In this document: positions 13,706 to 25,050 of the stretch, in pieces
Position numbering within the stretch: the stretch's first letter is position 1
Layout of the letters: each line of letters starts with the position of its first letter
Source: Anaeromyces robustus
Lineage: Eukaryota > Neocallimastigomycota > Neocallimastigomycetes > Neocallimastigales > Neocallimastigaceae
Assembly (NCBI GenBank): GCA_002104895.1
Contig: MCFG01000308.1
Coordinates: 1-64,000 of the forward strand
Direction of reading: 5' to 3'
Length of the DNA: 64,000 bases
Notes under the pieces: model-generated
What the model was told of the DNA's origin: nothing
The model's database searches: none
Seen by the model: only the letters and a program-made list of their open reading frames with translations
Translations under genes and position numbers: made by a program

Positions 13706-13794
13706 TTTCACATTGGCCCTCGCTGGTAGGCTCAGACGTAAGTCCTACATTCAGCTCGAGTAAGTTGATAAACTGAAAGAACAGCAGTGTGAAA
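13706..13794 (+). ncRNA. Conserved leader RNA fold, copy 1
   Basis: Closed by a 10-bp stem TTTCACATTG / CAGTGTGAAA. Inside are GTAGG/CCTAC and TTCAG/CTGAA pairs around conserved blocks CCCTCGCTGG and GTTGATAAAC. Copies at 28451-28539 (-), 58748-58836 (-), 48457-48543 and 49050-49152 keep the fold while stem bases change. Function unknown; packaging, dimerisation or translation control are candidates. Confidence 0.65.
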
Positions 13795-14177
13795 TAGAAA
13801 AAATTATTAAAAGAAAAAACATCTTTGTAAACTTCTGTGTAATCAAATATTTATTTAATTTTTAAGGTAAATTATTTATAAAATATACTAGGAGCGTTTA
13901 GAGCTCATATACAGAGTGTTTGGCGTAAGTAACTAGTTTCTAGTAGGTTAAGAAACTATAGTCAATTAGTTACTTAGGTATTGATAAAAGTGGGTAGTGT
14001 GAAAAGCACGCTTTCTTGAGGGAAGGAATTGTTGTGTGATAAAAAGCACTGCAATATCGGACGTTCAAGTTCAATATCTTCGTAAGCTCTGGCAAATAAG
14101 GAACTTCAGTCACCGAAGGCTGGAGGTTGGTCGTGAAGGTGAAGCGACTTTAATTATATAGTTTTAATATTTATTTC

Positions 14178-14245
14178 GAGGTCTAGTATATACCTCTAGT
14201 TAGTAGCTTTTGCCGGTTTATTTTTGAGTTGTAAGGCATAAAAAG
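14178..14245 (+). ncRNA. Second conserved leader fold
   Basis: A hairpin GAGGTCTAGTATATACCTC (14178-14196) is followed by a stem GCTTTTGCC / GGCATAAAAAGC (14206-14245). In the partner element (48868-48935) the hairpin is kept and the second stem becomes ACTTCTGCC / GGCAAAAGAAGT, a compensated change. It ends about 80 nt before the gag ATG. Confidence 0.55.
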
Positions 14246-14323
14246 CGAAATTAAAATTTAAATTTACCTTAATAAACAATTTGAATCCCTAGTCGAGACC
14301 AATAATAAATTAATCAAATAAAA

Positions 14324-16526
14324 ATGAACGAAGATAACTTTCTCAATCTAAACGTTATGTACAAAGATGGATTCGCTGGAGACCGTCGTTTCTTTAAAGG
14401 CTTCCTTGCAAAAATGAACCTTGTCTTCATGTTGCAACCTGTAACGATATCAAGAATCGTTATGGTTACTAAAGTGGTTCATTGGTACCTGCTTGTAATA
14501 TCATACTGGTTGTCACTGGTTCAAATCTTACTTTTTACCTTTTCGAAATAATATTTATAATAATAAATTAATTAAATGAATGAATCATTAATTTTTAGAT
14601 AAACTTATAATTTAATTAAATGAATGATAAATAATAAGTTAAATAAATCTTAATTAAGTGAATACACATTAATTAACTAAATAAATTATTAATAATTAGC
14701 AAATGGATAGATTAATTAATAATTAGATAAATTGTATTTTAATAATAATTAAATATATTTTATTTTAAATTATATAACCAATCATGTAATAACTTAGAAT
14801 AGATTTTGAATATAAAAACTTCATGTATTATTTTATTTTGACTCTTTGAGTCAACATTAACATTTCAATTAGTAATAAATAAAATAATAATATAAAACCA
14901 TAAATAATTAAATCGTTCAGTTTAATAAATATTTCAATATATTTTATTCGAGCTATTCATGTTGTTGTTTTATTTATTATTAATTACTACAACAACCTAG
15001 TGAGAATAACTCATATTCGTTACACAACCAGAGAAATTTTCTGAAGATCCAGTTAAGGTTGCATACATCATTTCCAGACTTTACGGTTCTGCAATGAATT
15101 GGGCCGCAACTTTAATTGAAAATGTGGACCCATGTTTAGATGACTATGAAGCGTTTATATCCAAGTTTAAAGCTACCTTTGGAAATTATGATTCGACCTT
15201 CATAGCAAACCAAAAGCTCAGAACCATTAAACAGAGACTTCTTGGAGATGTAAGAAGCTACATCCTGGAGTTCAATAAATACGCAGATGACTCTTCTTGG
15301 AATGAAGCTGCTAAAATGGATGCTTTTCTCGCAGAATTAAATGATAATATTGCAACCAGAATCTTAGAAATGTTTCCTGGACCACAATCCTTATTCTCTC
15401 TTTAAACCATAGCTTCTCGTATAGATTTAAGACTTTCTACGCATAATCAATATTTTAAATCGAATAATTCAAGTAATCATTCTTTTGGTCGTCATACTAA
15501 CTCTTTTCAATTTGCTTCGAATAAATCTAATGAAACAATAACTCGTGAAGAAAAAGAAAGAAGAAGAAAAGAACATCTTTGTTTCTACTGTGGATCGAAA
15601 AATCATCAAGTTAATAATTGCCCTTTAAAGAATAAAGTGAATGAAGATGACAATAAACCCTCTTCCAGCAATGCTTTTATTTCTAATCCAGAATCCAAAC
15701 CAAAATCAAGACCTAGACTTTCTGATGATCCATCTTTGAATGCTCCAGTTGCCGAATTCAATCTACAAACTTTAAACTCTTCTTGCAATGCTAAACTACT
15801 CATCGATTCAGGTTCTCAATTAAATCTTATGGATATACACTTTGCTAAAGAAAACAATATTCCTTTTGATTCTGATTCTACTTTTCCTGCCGTTTCTGGA
15901 GTAGCCGGAAATCAAACAATTTTTGGTAAAACGTTTCCTATCTCGTTGAAATATAAAAATCACCTTTGTAAAACAGAATTCTATATTGTGGATCTACCTT
16001 CGTATTGTGGTATTCTTGGAATAGATTGGCTCGTAACTCACAATCCCTCTATCAATTTTACAACTAAAGAAATAACTTTCAATTCAAATTACTGTCTTTC
16101 AAATTGTTTAATACTCCCAAATTCATTCGTGACGAATTCTCAAAATACAAAATATGATAAATCTGGTAAACCTCATTCTAAAAATAATAATAATCTTGAA
16201 AATCACTCTGGCAATAAACCTTCTTGTAATACTTCTTGTTCCCACTCAGAACGTACAAAATCAATTAATTCACAACCTTTGAAAAATAATAATAAACCAA
16301 CTCATGTTTCTAACTCTTGTTTACATCTTTGTGAAAATTCTTGTAATCCTGTTAATCCTAGTAAAAATTCTTGTAATCCTGTTAATATTGGTACAAATTC
16401 TTGTAACTCTGTTAATCTTAGTAACGATTCTTTTAACAATAATTCTTGTAATAATCTGAAATCTAGCAATCAATCTGTTTCCTCTGGCAATCCTAATTCT
16501 TGCTCAAAATCAAAAACTAACCCCTA
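14324..16526 (+). pseudogene. Gag-protease gene of the family-A element, split by a solo LTR
   Basis: Starts ATG 14324 (MNEDNFLNLNVMYKDG). After the inserted LTR (14440-15024), the same gag resumes (KFSEDPVKVAYIISRLYGS) with a CCHC knuckle CFYCGSKNHQVNNC, an aspartic protease motif LLIDSGSQLNLMD (about 15797-15835) and Asn/Ser/Cys-rich repeats NSCNPVN (16330-16440). Similarity to the two other gag-protease copies stops near 16513-16526, where capsid-like sequence begins. Fossil, broken. Confidence 0.8.
14440..15024 (+). repeat. Solo LTR, family B, inserted in gag
   Basis: 585 bp from TGTAACGATATC to ATTCGTTACA, flanked by perfect 5-bp duplications CAACC (14435-14439 and 15025-15029). It carries the B-type tRNA-like start (GGTTCAAATC near 14519) and TATAAAAA near 14812 followed by TTTGAGTCAAC. 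A single LTR with target duplications is the normal product of LTR-LTR recombination and dates this insertion after the host A element. Confidence 0.9.
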
Positions 16527-16819
16527 GCATAACTTTGATAAAATTCACTTTTGCGTAAAAGATCCCATATATTAAGAGCATAAACTCCTGTATCTAATAC
16601 TGTATCTGGATCACTTCCGTTACTTAATGATATTCTAGCATTAAATGTATCTATTTTAGTAGGAACTGATATATTCAATTCTGCTTTATCTCTTTGTTGT
16701 CTAGCAGCTTTTTGATTTCTTGAAGCACGACGTTGAGATCTTGAATAATATCTGTAACGTCTACCATAAGTTCGGTAAGGGTAACGTCTTCTATATCTTC
16801 TATAGTATCTTCCTGACAT
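16527..16819 (-). pseudogene. CRESS-DNA-virus (circovirus-like) capsid N-terminus, genomic fossil
   Basis: On the - strand from ATG 16819, a strongly basic start MSGRYYRRYRRRYPYRTYGR, further Arg-rich sequence, then DTVLDTGVYALNIWDLLR and KSEFYQSYAR. An Arg-rich amino end followed by an N-x-WDLL-x-x-SEFY-x-x-YA block is typical of the jelly-roll capsid proteins of circovirus-like single-stranded DNA viruses. About 97 residues remain of a protein usually near 200-300. It is broken: truncated at 16526, where it meets the end of the A element. No rep gene is seen. The match is by eye. Confidence 0.6.
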
Positions 16820-17015
16820 GTCATAATCTATTATTAATTTATTATTTTTTATATAATTATATAAAATATTTTAAAAAAAAATTTTTTATCGCAAAAATTT
16901 CACTGCCTTTCACTGCCTTTTATACTTTTTTGGCAATTACTATTTTTAATATTAATTATATTGGATTCCATAACAATATATTACAATACATTATATTTCA
17001 ATTCTAATATATTAC
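16820..17015. other. Non-coding flank upstream of the capsid fossil
   Basis: AT-rich, with a tandem CACTGCCTTT x2 (about 16899-16920, an iteron-like arrangement) and a palindrome-poor ATATATTAC-containing tract (16975-17015). It resembles neither neighbour, so it may be viral intergenic or host sequence. No canonical TAATATTAC origin loop was found. Confidence 0.35.
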
Positions 17016-17019
17016 AAAT

Positions 17020-19443
17020 TTCTCGTTTACATATATTGGAATATCTTCAGTTGGTGATGGATATGGTTTAGGTCTGTTTAATTGAATTTTTCACATTTGC
17101 TAATGATTCTTTTAATGTCGTTAACCATATCATTCCAGTAATAACTTTTCTTTAATCTCTAGTAAGTTTTATAGTATCCTTCATGACCGATACTATGAGC
17201 TTCGAAAATTAATTCAACTTTTTCTTTTGTATCAGTGACTAATTTTCTATAATTTTTGCCATCAATAAAGTAGTCTATACCATCAATTGTGGTAAACTTT
17301 TCTTCAATGAATTCTTTTAATGTTTTAGATAAAAGATTTTCATCAGTTTCTTTAATAACTTTCGTAGCTAGAACTACTTGTAAAGTACTTACTGTTAAAC
17401 ACCATCTTGTATGTCTAGCAGTATGTGGTTCCTTGTTCTTCAGAAGTCCAATTAAGGGTCGATGATCGGTATACACTAAGGTTGGAATAGGATTACCCAT
17501 AATGTAAGATTTTAATTTCTTAAGACAATAAATTAAAGCGGTTCCTTCTAAATCAGTAATACCATAATTCTTTTCTGATTTAGTTAAGGTTCTACTAATG
17601 AAATGAACTGTTCAATATCATTATCATCATTCTTTTGGAGAAGTACTCCACCAACACCATCATAAGAAGCATCAGTTCTGATTATAAATTCTTTATCGAA
17701 TTCTGTATACTTCAATATTGGAGCATTAATTAACTTTTCCTTAAGTTTTTGGAAACTTTCTTCTTGTTCAGTACTCCATATATATTTGGCTTTCTTCCTT
17801 AATAACTTACACGATGGAGCTGAAGTTTTTGCATATTGGTCTATAAATTTTCTATAGTAACCAATAGCGCCTAGAAATGATCTTAACTCATGAACGTTTG
17901 TTAGAGCTTTCCATTCACGGATAGACTTTACTTTTTCGTCTATCGGTTTGAGTCCTTGATCTGTTACTTTATGTCCTAATACTTCGACTTCGGTTTGCAT
18001 AAAGCAACATTTTTCAATGTTTATTTTCAGTTTATGTTCCTTAAAAATTTCTAGCACTTGTTTAATATGAACAAAGTGTTCTTCTACAGCTTTAGAATAA
18101 ATTAAAATATCATCGATGAAGTTATAGACGTATTTTCCTATTAATGGAAAAAGAATGCGGTTCATTTCTCTTTGGAATGTAGCTGGTGCACCTGTTAAAC
18201 CGAAAGGCATAACTTTAAATTGATAATTACCAAATTTTGTCGTAAAGGTAGTAATTTCGATACTATCATCATCCATATGAATTTGATGATAGCCAGAGTA
18301 TAAGTCCATAGTTGTAAAGATTTTTGCACCTGCTAAGCTATCGAAAATTTCATCGATATTGGGTAGTGGGTATGAATCCTTCTTAGTAGAGTCATTGACC
18401 TTTCTATAGTCAATACACATTCTCCATTTACCATTTGGTTTTGGAACTAAAACAATGGGAGATGACCATTCCGAACTAGAAGGTTCAATTAATCTCTGTT
18501 CTACAAGTTTTGCAATATTTCTTGTAAGATATCAGACTTTAACTTAGTATGTCTGTAGAATTTTTGCTTAATTGGTTTCCTTCTTTGAGTACTATTTTGT
18601 GAGGAGATAGATCTGAAGGTGTCAATTCTTCAGTAGAAGTTGCAATAATATCAAGATACTCTTGAAGTAATTTAACAATTTTATCTCCAAATAGAGGATT
18701 CAAAGTTTCATAAAATTGTTTGTTTTGAATATATTCTTGAGGTGGTAATCCTTCAATTTTCTTTAAGTTTTTCTTAGCTTCACGGCGATCTAATGCCTTA
18801 ATCATACATAGTAATTTTTCTTCGTTATTATATTCATTGTTAATGGGAGCTATTACGTCTACTAAACCTTTCTTGTTGAATTTACATAGACTATATAATA
18901 TTAGATGAATAAATAAGTGATTATCAATCTGAGTTTTTAAGTTAATCAAAACATCGTAAAATGGATCTTCATTTTCAACTACTCGACAAACAACTGTTAG
19001 TTTAAGATTATTAATATTAATTGGTAATTCAATAACAATATCTTCAGAATATATATCATTCATAGTTGCTAAACGTATTCGTCCAGAGCTGAATCCAATT
19101 GGTTCGTATTTGTTAGGTAGTTTATGTAAGAATTGTTTAGTAACTATACTTAAGTTACTACAAGAATCAATTAACGCTTTCCCAGGAATACCATCTACTG
19201 TTATATCAACCATAGCTATATCATCTTCTTTCGGCTCATGCCGTTTCTTTTTGTAAGTATGGTTGTAATTGTTTACCATGATAGTAGAGGCACAGACATT
19301 ATCCACAACACCAGAAACTTTTGGTTGACTCTTATCCAATTTTTCTAATTTAAGACCTTGAGATACAAGCGATCGAATTTTTGGAGATACATCTAATAGT
19401 TGACTAAACGTGATGTTACAATTGATTGAATTTAAATCCTTAA
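17020..19443 (-). mobile_element. Ty3/gypsy pol copy: protease, RT, RNase H, start of integrase; broken
   Basis: On the - strand: protease region with ALIDSCSNLSIVTK (about 19176), reverse transcriptase from about 18480 (MCIDYRKVND, DLYSGYHQI, MPFGLTGAPATFQREMNRIL, catalytic FIDD near 18118-18109), RNase H (IIRTDASYDGVGGVLLQK and TDHRPLIGLL), then the integrase N-terminal Zn region (AHSIGHEGYYKTY) and NRPKPYPSPTEDIP near 17080. Domain order is typical Ty3/gypsy. The frame is in a few pieces, so the copy is broken. It lacks gag and LTRs in place and ends against the capsid-bearing segment. Relative of the + copy at 20641-25050 but a distinct subfamily. Confidence 0.9.
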
Positions 19444-20640
19444 TGTAACGAATCTGACAAGAGATAATTATTATCTTAATTTAGAATTTAATTCTAAAAG
19501 TGATAATAATTTGTCAAGTAAAATGTTTTATTAGAAAAATTAGTTTTATAAGAAAATTTATCAATTATTAAAACACTTAAATTTTTAATTGAAAATTTCA
19601 AAATAAATTTTGTTACTTTTTAGATAAACAATAATTTGTTTATTCTTTTTTAAAATTTATTTTTAACAAAGAATTATTTATTGAACAGTTGAATTTTTAA
19701 TGAAGAAAATATTACAAGTATTTATAATTTTTTTATAATATTTAACTATTTAAAAATATTTTATAAACTATTTAACTAAAATAATTTTTATATTTTTAAT
19801 AATTATAATAATAAACAATTTTAATTATTTTTACAATTATTTACGAGTTTTAATATTTATTTTAAACTAAGAATGAATTATATTAAAATCTTAAACTAAA
19901 TATTTCTTTTAATATTATAAACAAATAATTTAAAATATATATTTATTTTTATTTTGAATTATAAAGTTATTTAAATTTAATCTTATTATTATTTTTAATT
20001 ATTATTTCTATTGTTCTTCAGTGTTTAATTTATTTCTGTTTAATAATAATTTTAATTAGTTATTTTTATAATTAATGAGTTTTAATTTATTTTCTATTAA
20101 TAATTTTAATTATTATAATTTCTTTAAAGTTATAATTATTAATTTTATTTTTATATTAAATTTATATTTTAATTGAATTTTTCAATTTAATCCTGTATCA
20201 AATTAATACAAAATGGTAATATCTTAATTCTTTATAGGGAAGAAAGTGATATTACCTATGTATTTTCAGAATAACTGTCTAAGTTATTTTCCAGTAGATT
20301 GTAAATTTAAACACTAAAATTGTTTTATAAAAACACAGTTTTATTATTAAGTTTAAAATATAAAATTTATTTAATAAAATTTATTAAATTTATTATTATT
20401 TATTAAATAGTAGTTTTATTCTTAACTAAGCTATTTTATGATGATTATATATTTAATTTAAGTAATTTATTCTAATATTTATTAATTCATTATTATATTT
20501 TATTATGACTAAGCTATTATTAAAAATAGTAGTGAAGAATTAATTTACATAAAAATATTTACATGTATTTATATTTTTCTTTAAAATTAAACTATTTACA
20601 ATAATAAATAAAATAATACAAAACTAATAGTAGTAATAGA
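19444..20640. other. AT-rich block starting with an LTR-like end
   Basis: Begins TGTAACGAATCTGACAAG, an LTR-type start, and holds two strong hairpins: 19456-19515 and 20215-20256 (GGTAATATC / GATATTACC). Both loops contain TTAATT..AAAGT, a motif shared with the LTR at 43811. The right LTR end could not be found. No coding potential seen. Confidence 0.45.
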
Positions 20641-23600
20641 AATATATTAAAACTACCATTGAAGAAGATAATAATAGTAATAATAGTATGGATATATCAG
20701 CAGATATATCTGAAAGAAAAATTAAAGTACCTAGTTCTAGAAAAAATTTGATAGCATCAAAGGAAGTTAAAAATGTAGAAAATAATAAAAATATTAATAA
20801 AAATAATAATAATGGAAATAAATTTAATAATAAATTTAATAATAATGTTAAAAAAAATTTTATTAATAAAAATTTAAATAATTTTGATAAAAAAATTATT
20901 AATGAAAATTTAAATAATGAAAATAAAAATATGAATGATTTAAATAAATTTAAAAATTCACTTGATATGAATGTAATGTGAATTTCTTTATGTTGTAGCC
21001 AGTTTTATTAAGTGTAATTTTGTTATTGTCAATTTTATTAATATTTTATTATTAAATTATTATACAACTATTTATTTTTTTTCTGAACTAAAAATTAACA
21101 ACTTTCTAGTTATTAAAAATAATAAAATTCATTATTAAATATTATTATAAATAAATATTATAATATAACAATATAATTAAGAATATAATATAATATATAA
21201 TTAATACATATATATGAATATATTAAAATACAAAGTTTAATAATTTAAAAATTATAAATAAAATATAATTTAATATATTTCATATAATATATAAATAATA
21301 AAATATAATATATTACAATATATATATAAATTATAATATAAAATATAATAATATAAATTATTATTTCAGATATAAATTTAATATTTGAATAAATAAATAT
21401 TCAAATATACCAATATGTTACTACACATATTTGTTTTATATCAATGTCGAATCACGTGCCGAGAAGAAAGTCCACTTTGTTGAAGAAAATACAAGAAACT
21501 TAGAAAGTATAAAGAAAAATAACAAGGAAAAAGAAGTTATAGAAACCCGAATGTCACAAGAAAATGTCAAGTCGCACAAGAAAAATTTTTCTGAAAACCT
21601 TAATCCAAATAAAGAAAAATTTTTTAATAGTAAAATTGTGACACAAGAGAATAATAATGCACAAAGTGAGCAAAATGAAAAATTAGAAAGACATACCCAA
21701 ATGGTGTCAAGATATCAACTGCAATTGAAATTAGAATTTATAATTTCAATTACTTTGATATATAATAATTTATTATAATAATTATTAATAATTTTTTTAA
21801 TTATATATAATAATTATTATTATAATATTTTATTTTAAATATTATAATTTAAGATTATTTAAATAATCTAATAATATAATTTAATATATATATTATTTAT
21901 ATGTATTCAATTATATTGAATAATATATTAATTTTATTACTATTTAATATCGATATTAATAACTTATTATATTACAAATTATTAATTATATTATACGTTA
22001 ACGTATCATATTAAATTAATGTATTAAATTAATGTATTAATATTTTATATTATATTTTATATTATTATTATCAAATTTACAAAGTATAAATGAACATAAC
22101 ATTAAGTTATATTTAATGTTCTTTGTAAGGTTATTAACACTTGAATTATATAGTTATATTAATATTATCAATATCATATTTTTAAATAAAATATATTATT
22201 AAAAAGTTAATATTAAAAGTGTTATTATTATTATTAAATAAATATTGTGTTATTTGCATTGCAATTAATTTAGTTATCATTTAAATATTATTTAATTATA
22301 AAACTATTTAATTAAAAAAAATATATAATTAGTCATTCGGCCTAGTAAAATTATATAAATTAGAAACTCATCCTCTTGGATACTTAACAAATGGCCACTT
22401 CTAACAACATCGAGAGGTATGATATTACGGAAGATCTCTCCAAGACCAAGTGTAATATTACATTTGGTCAAGTTCTCGATGTTTGTCCGAAAATTAGAAG
22501 TGAGTTAGCCAAAAGTCTTAAGATAGAAAAAATAAAAGTTGTCAGCTCTATGATTTCAGCGATTCATTTAATGTAGATGATGAAATCATAGAGAGAAATA
22601 AGAATTTATCTTTCAAAGAGGATGATTTAGCTATGGTAAATGCGTCCGTTGATGGTGTACAAAGTACACTATTAATTGATTCTGGTAGTAACCTTAATTA
22701 CGATTTCTCCAGGAAGTTTCATTAATAAACTTCCTGGAGAAATCGTACAAGTAGGATTTTGCAAAAGAAGAATTTATGAAGCTTTGGGTGATTCTACTAT
22801 TACTGAAACCATAGTAGTAGAATTAAATTTATCAATTACACAGAATTTTGATGTAAAATTATACTTTCCTATGGACAAAGACATTTCTTACTTCGATTTA
22901 CTTCTTGGATTAAAGTCTACCGCCGATAATTATTTCTTCATCAATCCTTTAAATAAAACTCTATGTCGTTTTAAAGATGAGCTGTCGTTTGATGTCCTTG
23001 CTCCAATTATAGATGATCAGGATGCTGATCAACTTTCCTGTTTCCTTTATTATTGCGGAACAGGTAAAAAGATAGTCAACGCTGTAAGTATAGAAGATAT
23101 AGCCGACGAAGAAGAACCAGTAATTTTAGATACGAAACCCCCGCCTGAAGAATCTGTCTCTCCTTGGAAATATATACATTTTAAAGATTTTCTTAAAACT
23201 TTAGATGTTAAATTTCTCGATAGAATCATTATTATTTTAGAAAACAACATTGATGTTATAGCTACATCTACTGATGAGCTTACCCCCTCCGATTTAGAAC
23301 CGCACCATATTCCTTTAGTCGATGGTGCTAAGCCGTTTAAAAGTAAATTTTATCGTTTAAATAAGTTCAAGTCTAATATTTTAAAAAATGAATTAAGAAA
23401 GCTACTGAAGAAAGGACTGATTGTTGCCTGCTAAGTCTTCTTGGTCTTCGCCCATTGTTCTTGTAGCCAAGAAGAATGGCAAATGGCGTCTCTGTTTGGA
23501 TTTCAGGAAGTTAAATGCCTTAACTCTTCCTGATACTTATTCTTTACCTAATATCGATGAAATATTCGATAGTCTTGGTGATTCAAAAATCTTTTCTACG

Positions 23601-25050
23601 TTAGACCTGTTTTAGGGGTACCACCAAATTAGAATGGCAGAAGACAGTATTGACCTTACTTGTTTTACTACAAAGTTTGGTAATTTTGTATATAAAGTAA
23701 TGCCTTTCGGTCTTACTGGTGCTCCTGCAACTTTTCAAAGAGAAATGAATCGTATTCTCTTTGATCTTCTTGGTTCATGTGTTTTTGTTTTTATTGATGA
23801 TATATTAATTTTTTCGAAAAGTATTGAAGAACACATTGAACATTTAAATAAAGAATTAAATATTTTTCGTAAGCATAAATTGAAAATCATGAGAAATGTT
23901 GCTTTTTTAAGGAGGAGGTAGAAGTGCTTGGTCATGAGTGATAAGCAAAGGTTTAAAAACAATGACTTCCAAAACTAAAACTGTAGAAGAATGGACTAAA
24001 CCAACTAATACTACTGAAATAAAATCCTTTTTAGGTACAGTTGGTTATTATAGCAAGTTTAATAATTTTTCCAAATTAGCCGCTCCTTTAAATAAGCTAT
24101 TAAGAAAAAATGCTCCTTTCATATAGACAGAAGAACAGCAAAGAAGTTTTAATGAATTGAAGAAGTCGTTAATAGAAGCGCCAATCTTAGCTTATCCTGA
24201 TTATTCTAAACAATTCTTAATTAGAACAGACGCTTCTAGAGATGGACTAGGTGGTGTTCTATTACAGAAGAAAGAAGATAACTTAGAACATCCAATTCAT
24301 TACGTGAGTAAATCTCTCACAAAGGCTGAAAGAAATTATAGCATTACAGATTTAGAAGGTACTGCTGTATGTTTCTTAATTAACAAGTTTAAATCGTACC
24401 TATCTGGAAATAGATATGAGACGATCCTTTTTACAGATCATAAACCATTAATTGGTTTATTCAACAATAAAGAACCTCTTAATATGAGATATATTAGATG
24501 GTGTATTACCATCAGTATGCTTCGTGTTAAAATTGAATACGAACAAGGCAAAAAAAACTCCTTAGCTGATGCCTTGTCAAGAATTAAAAGAAAAAAATTG
24601 AAAATAAAGAAGAAAATAATGGACAAAATAAAGACAAGGAAAGTAAAATTTTGAAAAATTTAAGTTGGGCAGTGAACCAAAAATTTCTGGAGACTGTCAA
24701 TATAAAAATTTTGATTCAAAGAATACCAATGATAATATATATGGAAATAAATTAAATAATATATTTAATAATATATTAGAGTATACTGAAAATATATATA
24801 AAATTATTAATATATGTGAAATTAATGAAAATAAATTGAATAAGATATTAAATAAATTGAAATTATTTAAACGCGATATATTACAGTATACTCAAAATAA
24901 ATTAACTAATATAGACTCCTATATATTACAATATAATCCAGGAAATGATTTTATGGATCCTACACATAAAAATCCAAATTTATGTGACATGAAGAAAGTA
25001 TATGAAAACAATTATAAGAAGATTATATTAATAATAGATAAGCTTATAGA
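20641..25050 (+). mobile_element. Ty3/gypsy copy: gag part, protease, RT, RNase H, integrase start; broken, with a nested LTR
   Basis: Gag-like, Asn/Lys-rich frames at 20688-20981 and 21431-21704; a protease-region sequence after the nested LTR (ITFGQVLDVCPKIRSELAKS from about 22457); RT from about 23430 (LCLDFRKLNALTLPDTYSLP, MPFGLTGAPATFQREMNRIL, FIDD near 23793); RNase H (LIRTDASRDGLGGVLLQK, HYVSKSLTKAERNYS, FTDHKPLIGLFNNKEP, about 24200-24590); and a charged linker toward integrase that stops at 25050 where a family-A LTR begins. Broken in several places. It is interrupted by solo LTR D at 21705-22389 with target duplication, and by the A element on its right. Confidence 0.88.
21705..22389 (+). 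repeat. Solo LTR, family D
   Basis: 685 bp, TGTCAAGATATC to GATACTTAACA, flanked by AATGG duplications (21700-21704, 22390-22394). Just after the start it folds: AATTGAAATT / AATTTCAATT inside TATCAA / TTGATATA (about 21712-21762). A second copy lies at 46589-47233. Confidence 0.88.

Larger units (their letters stand above)
12731..14323 (+). other. Long structured leader of the family-A element
   Basis: About 1.6 kb between primer site and gag start, with no long ORF. The first 650 bp is rich in CTACC/TTAGT words, then comes an A-rich zone (13535-13600). From about 13700 the leader is strongly conserved with the other family-A leaders (complement of 27930-28540 and 58230-58840) and with the gag-pol partner (48450-48960). 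Confidence 0.7.

Noticed and set aside
13706-13794. Hepatitis-delta-like or hammerhead ribozyme in the leader
   Set aside because: CCTCGCTGG recalls a delta-ribozyme segment, but the nested pseudoknot pairs are not found; the hammerhead CTGATGA and GAAA core is absent. The module is reported as an unknown fold.
16820-17015. A CRESS replication origin next to the capsid fossil
   Set aside because: No TAATATTAC-type nonamer in a hairpin loop was found; only a CACTGCCTTT tandem pair that could be chance.
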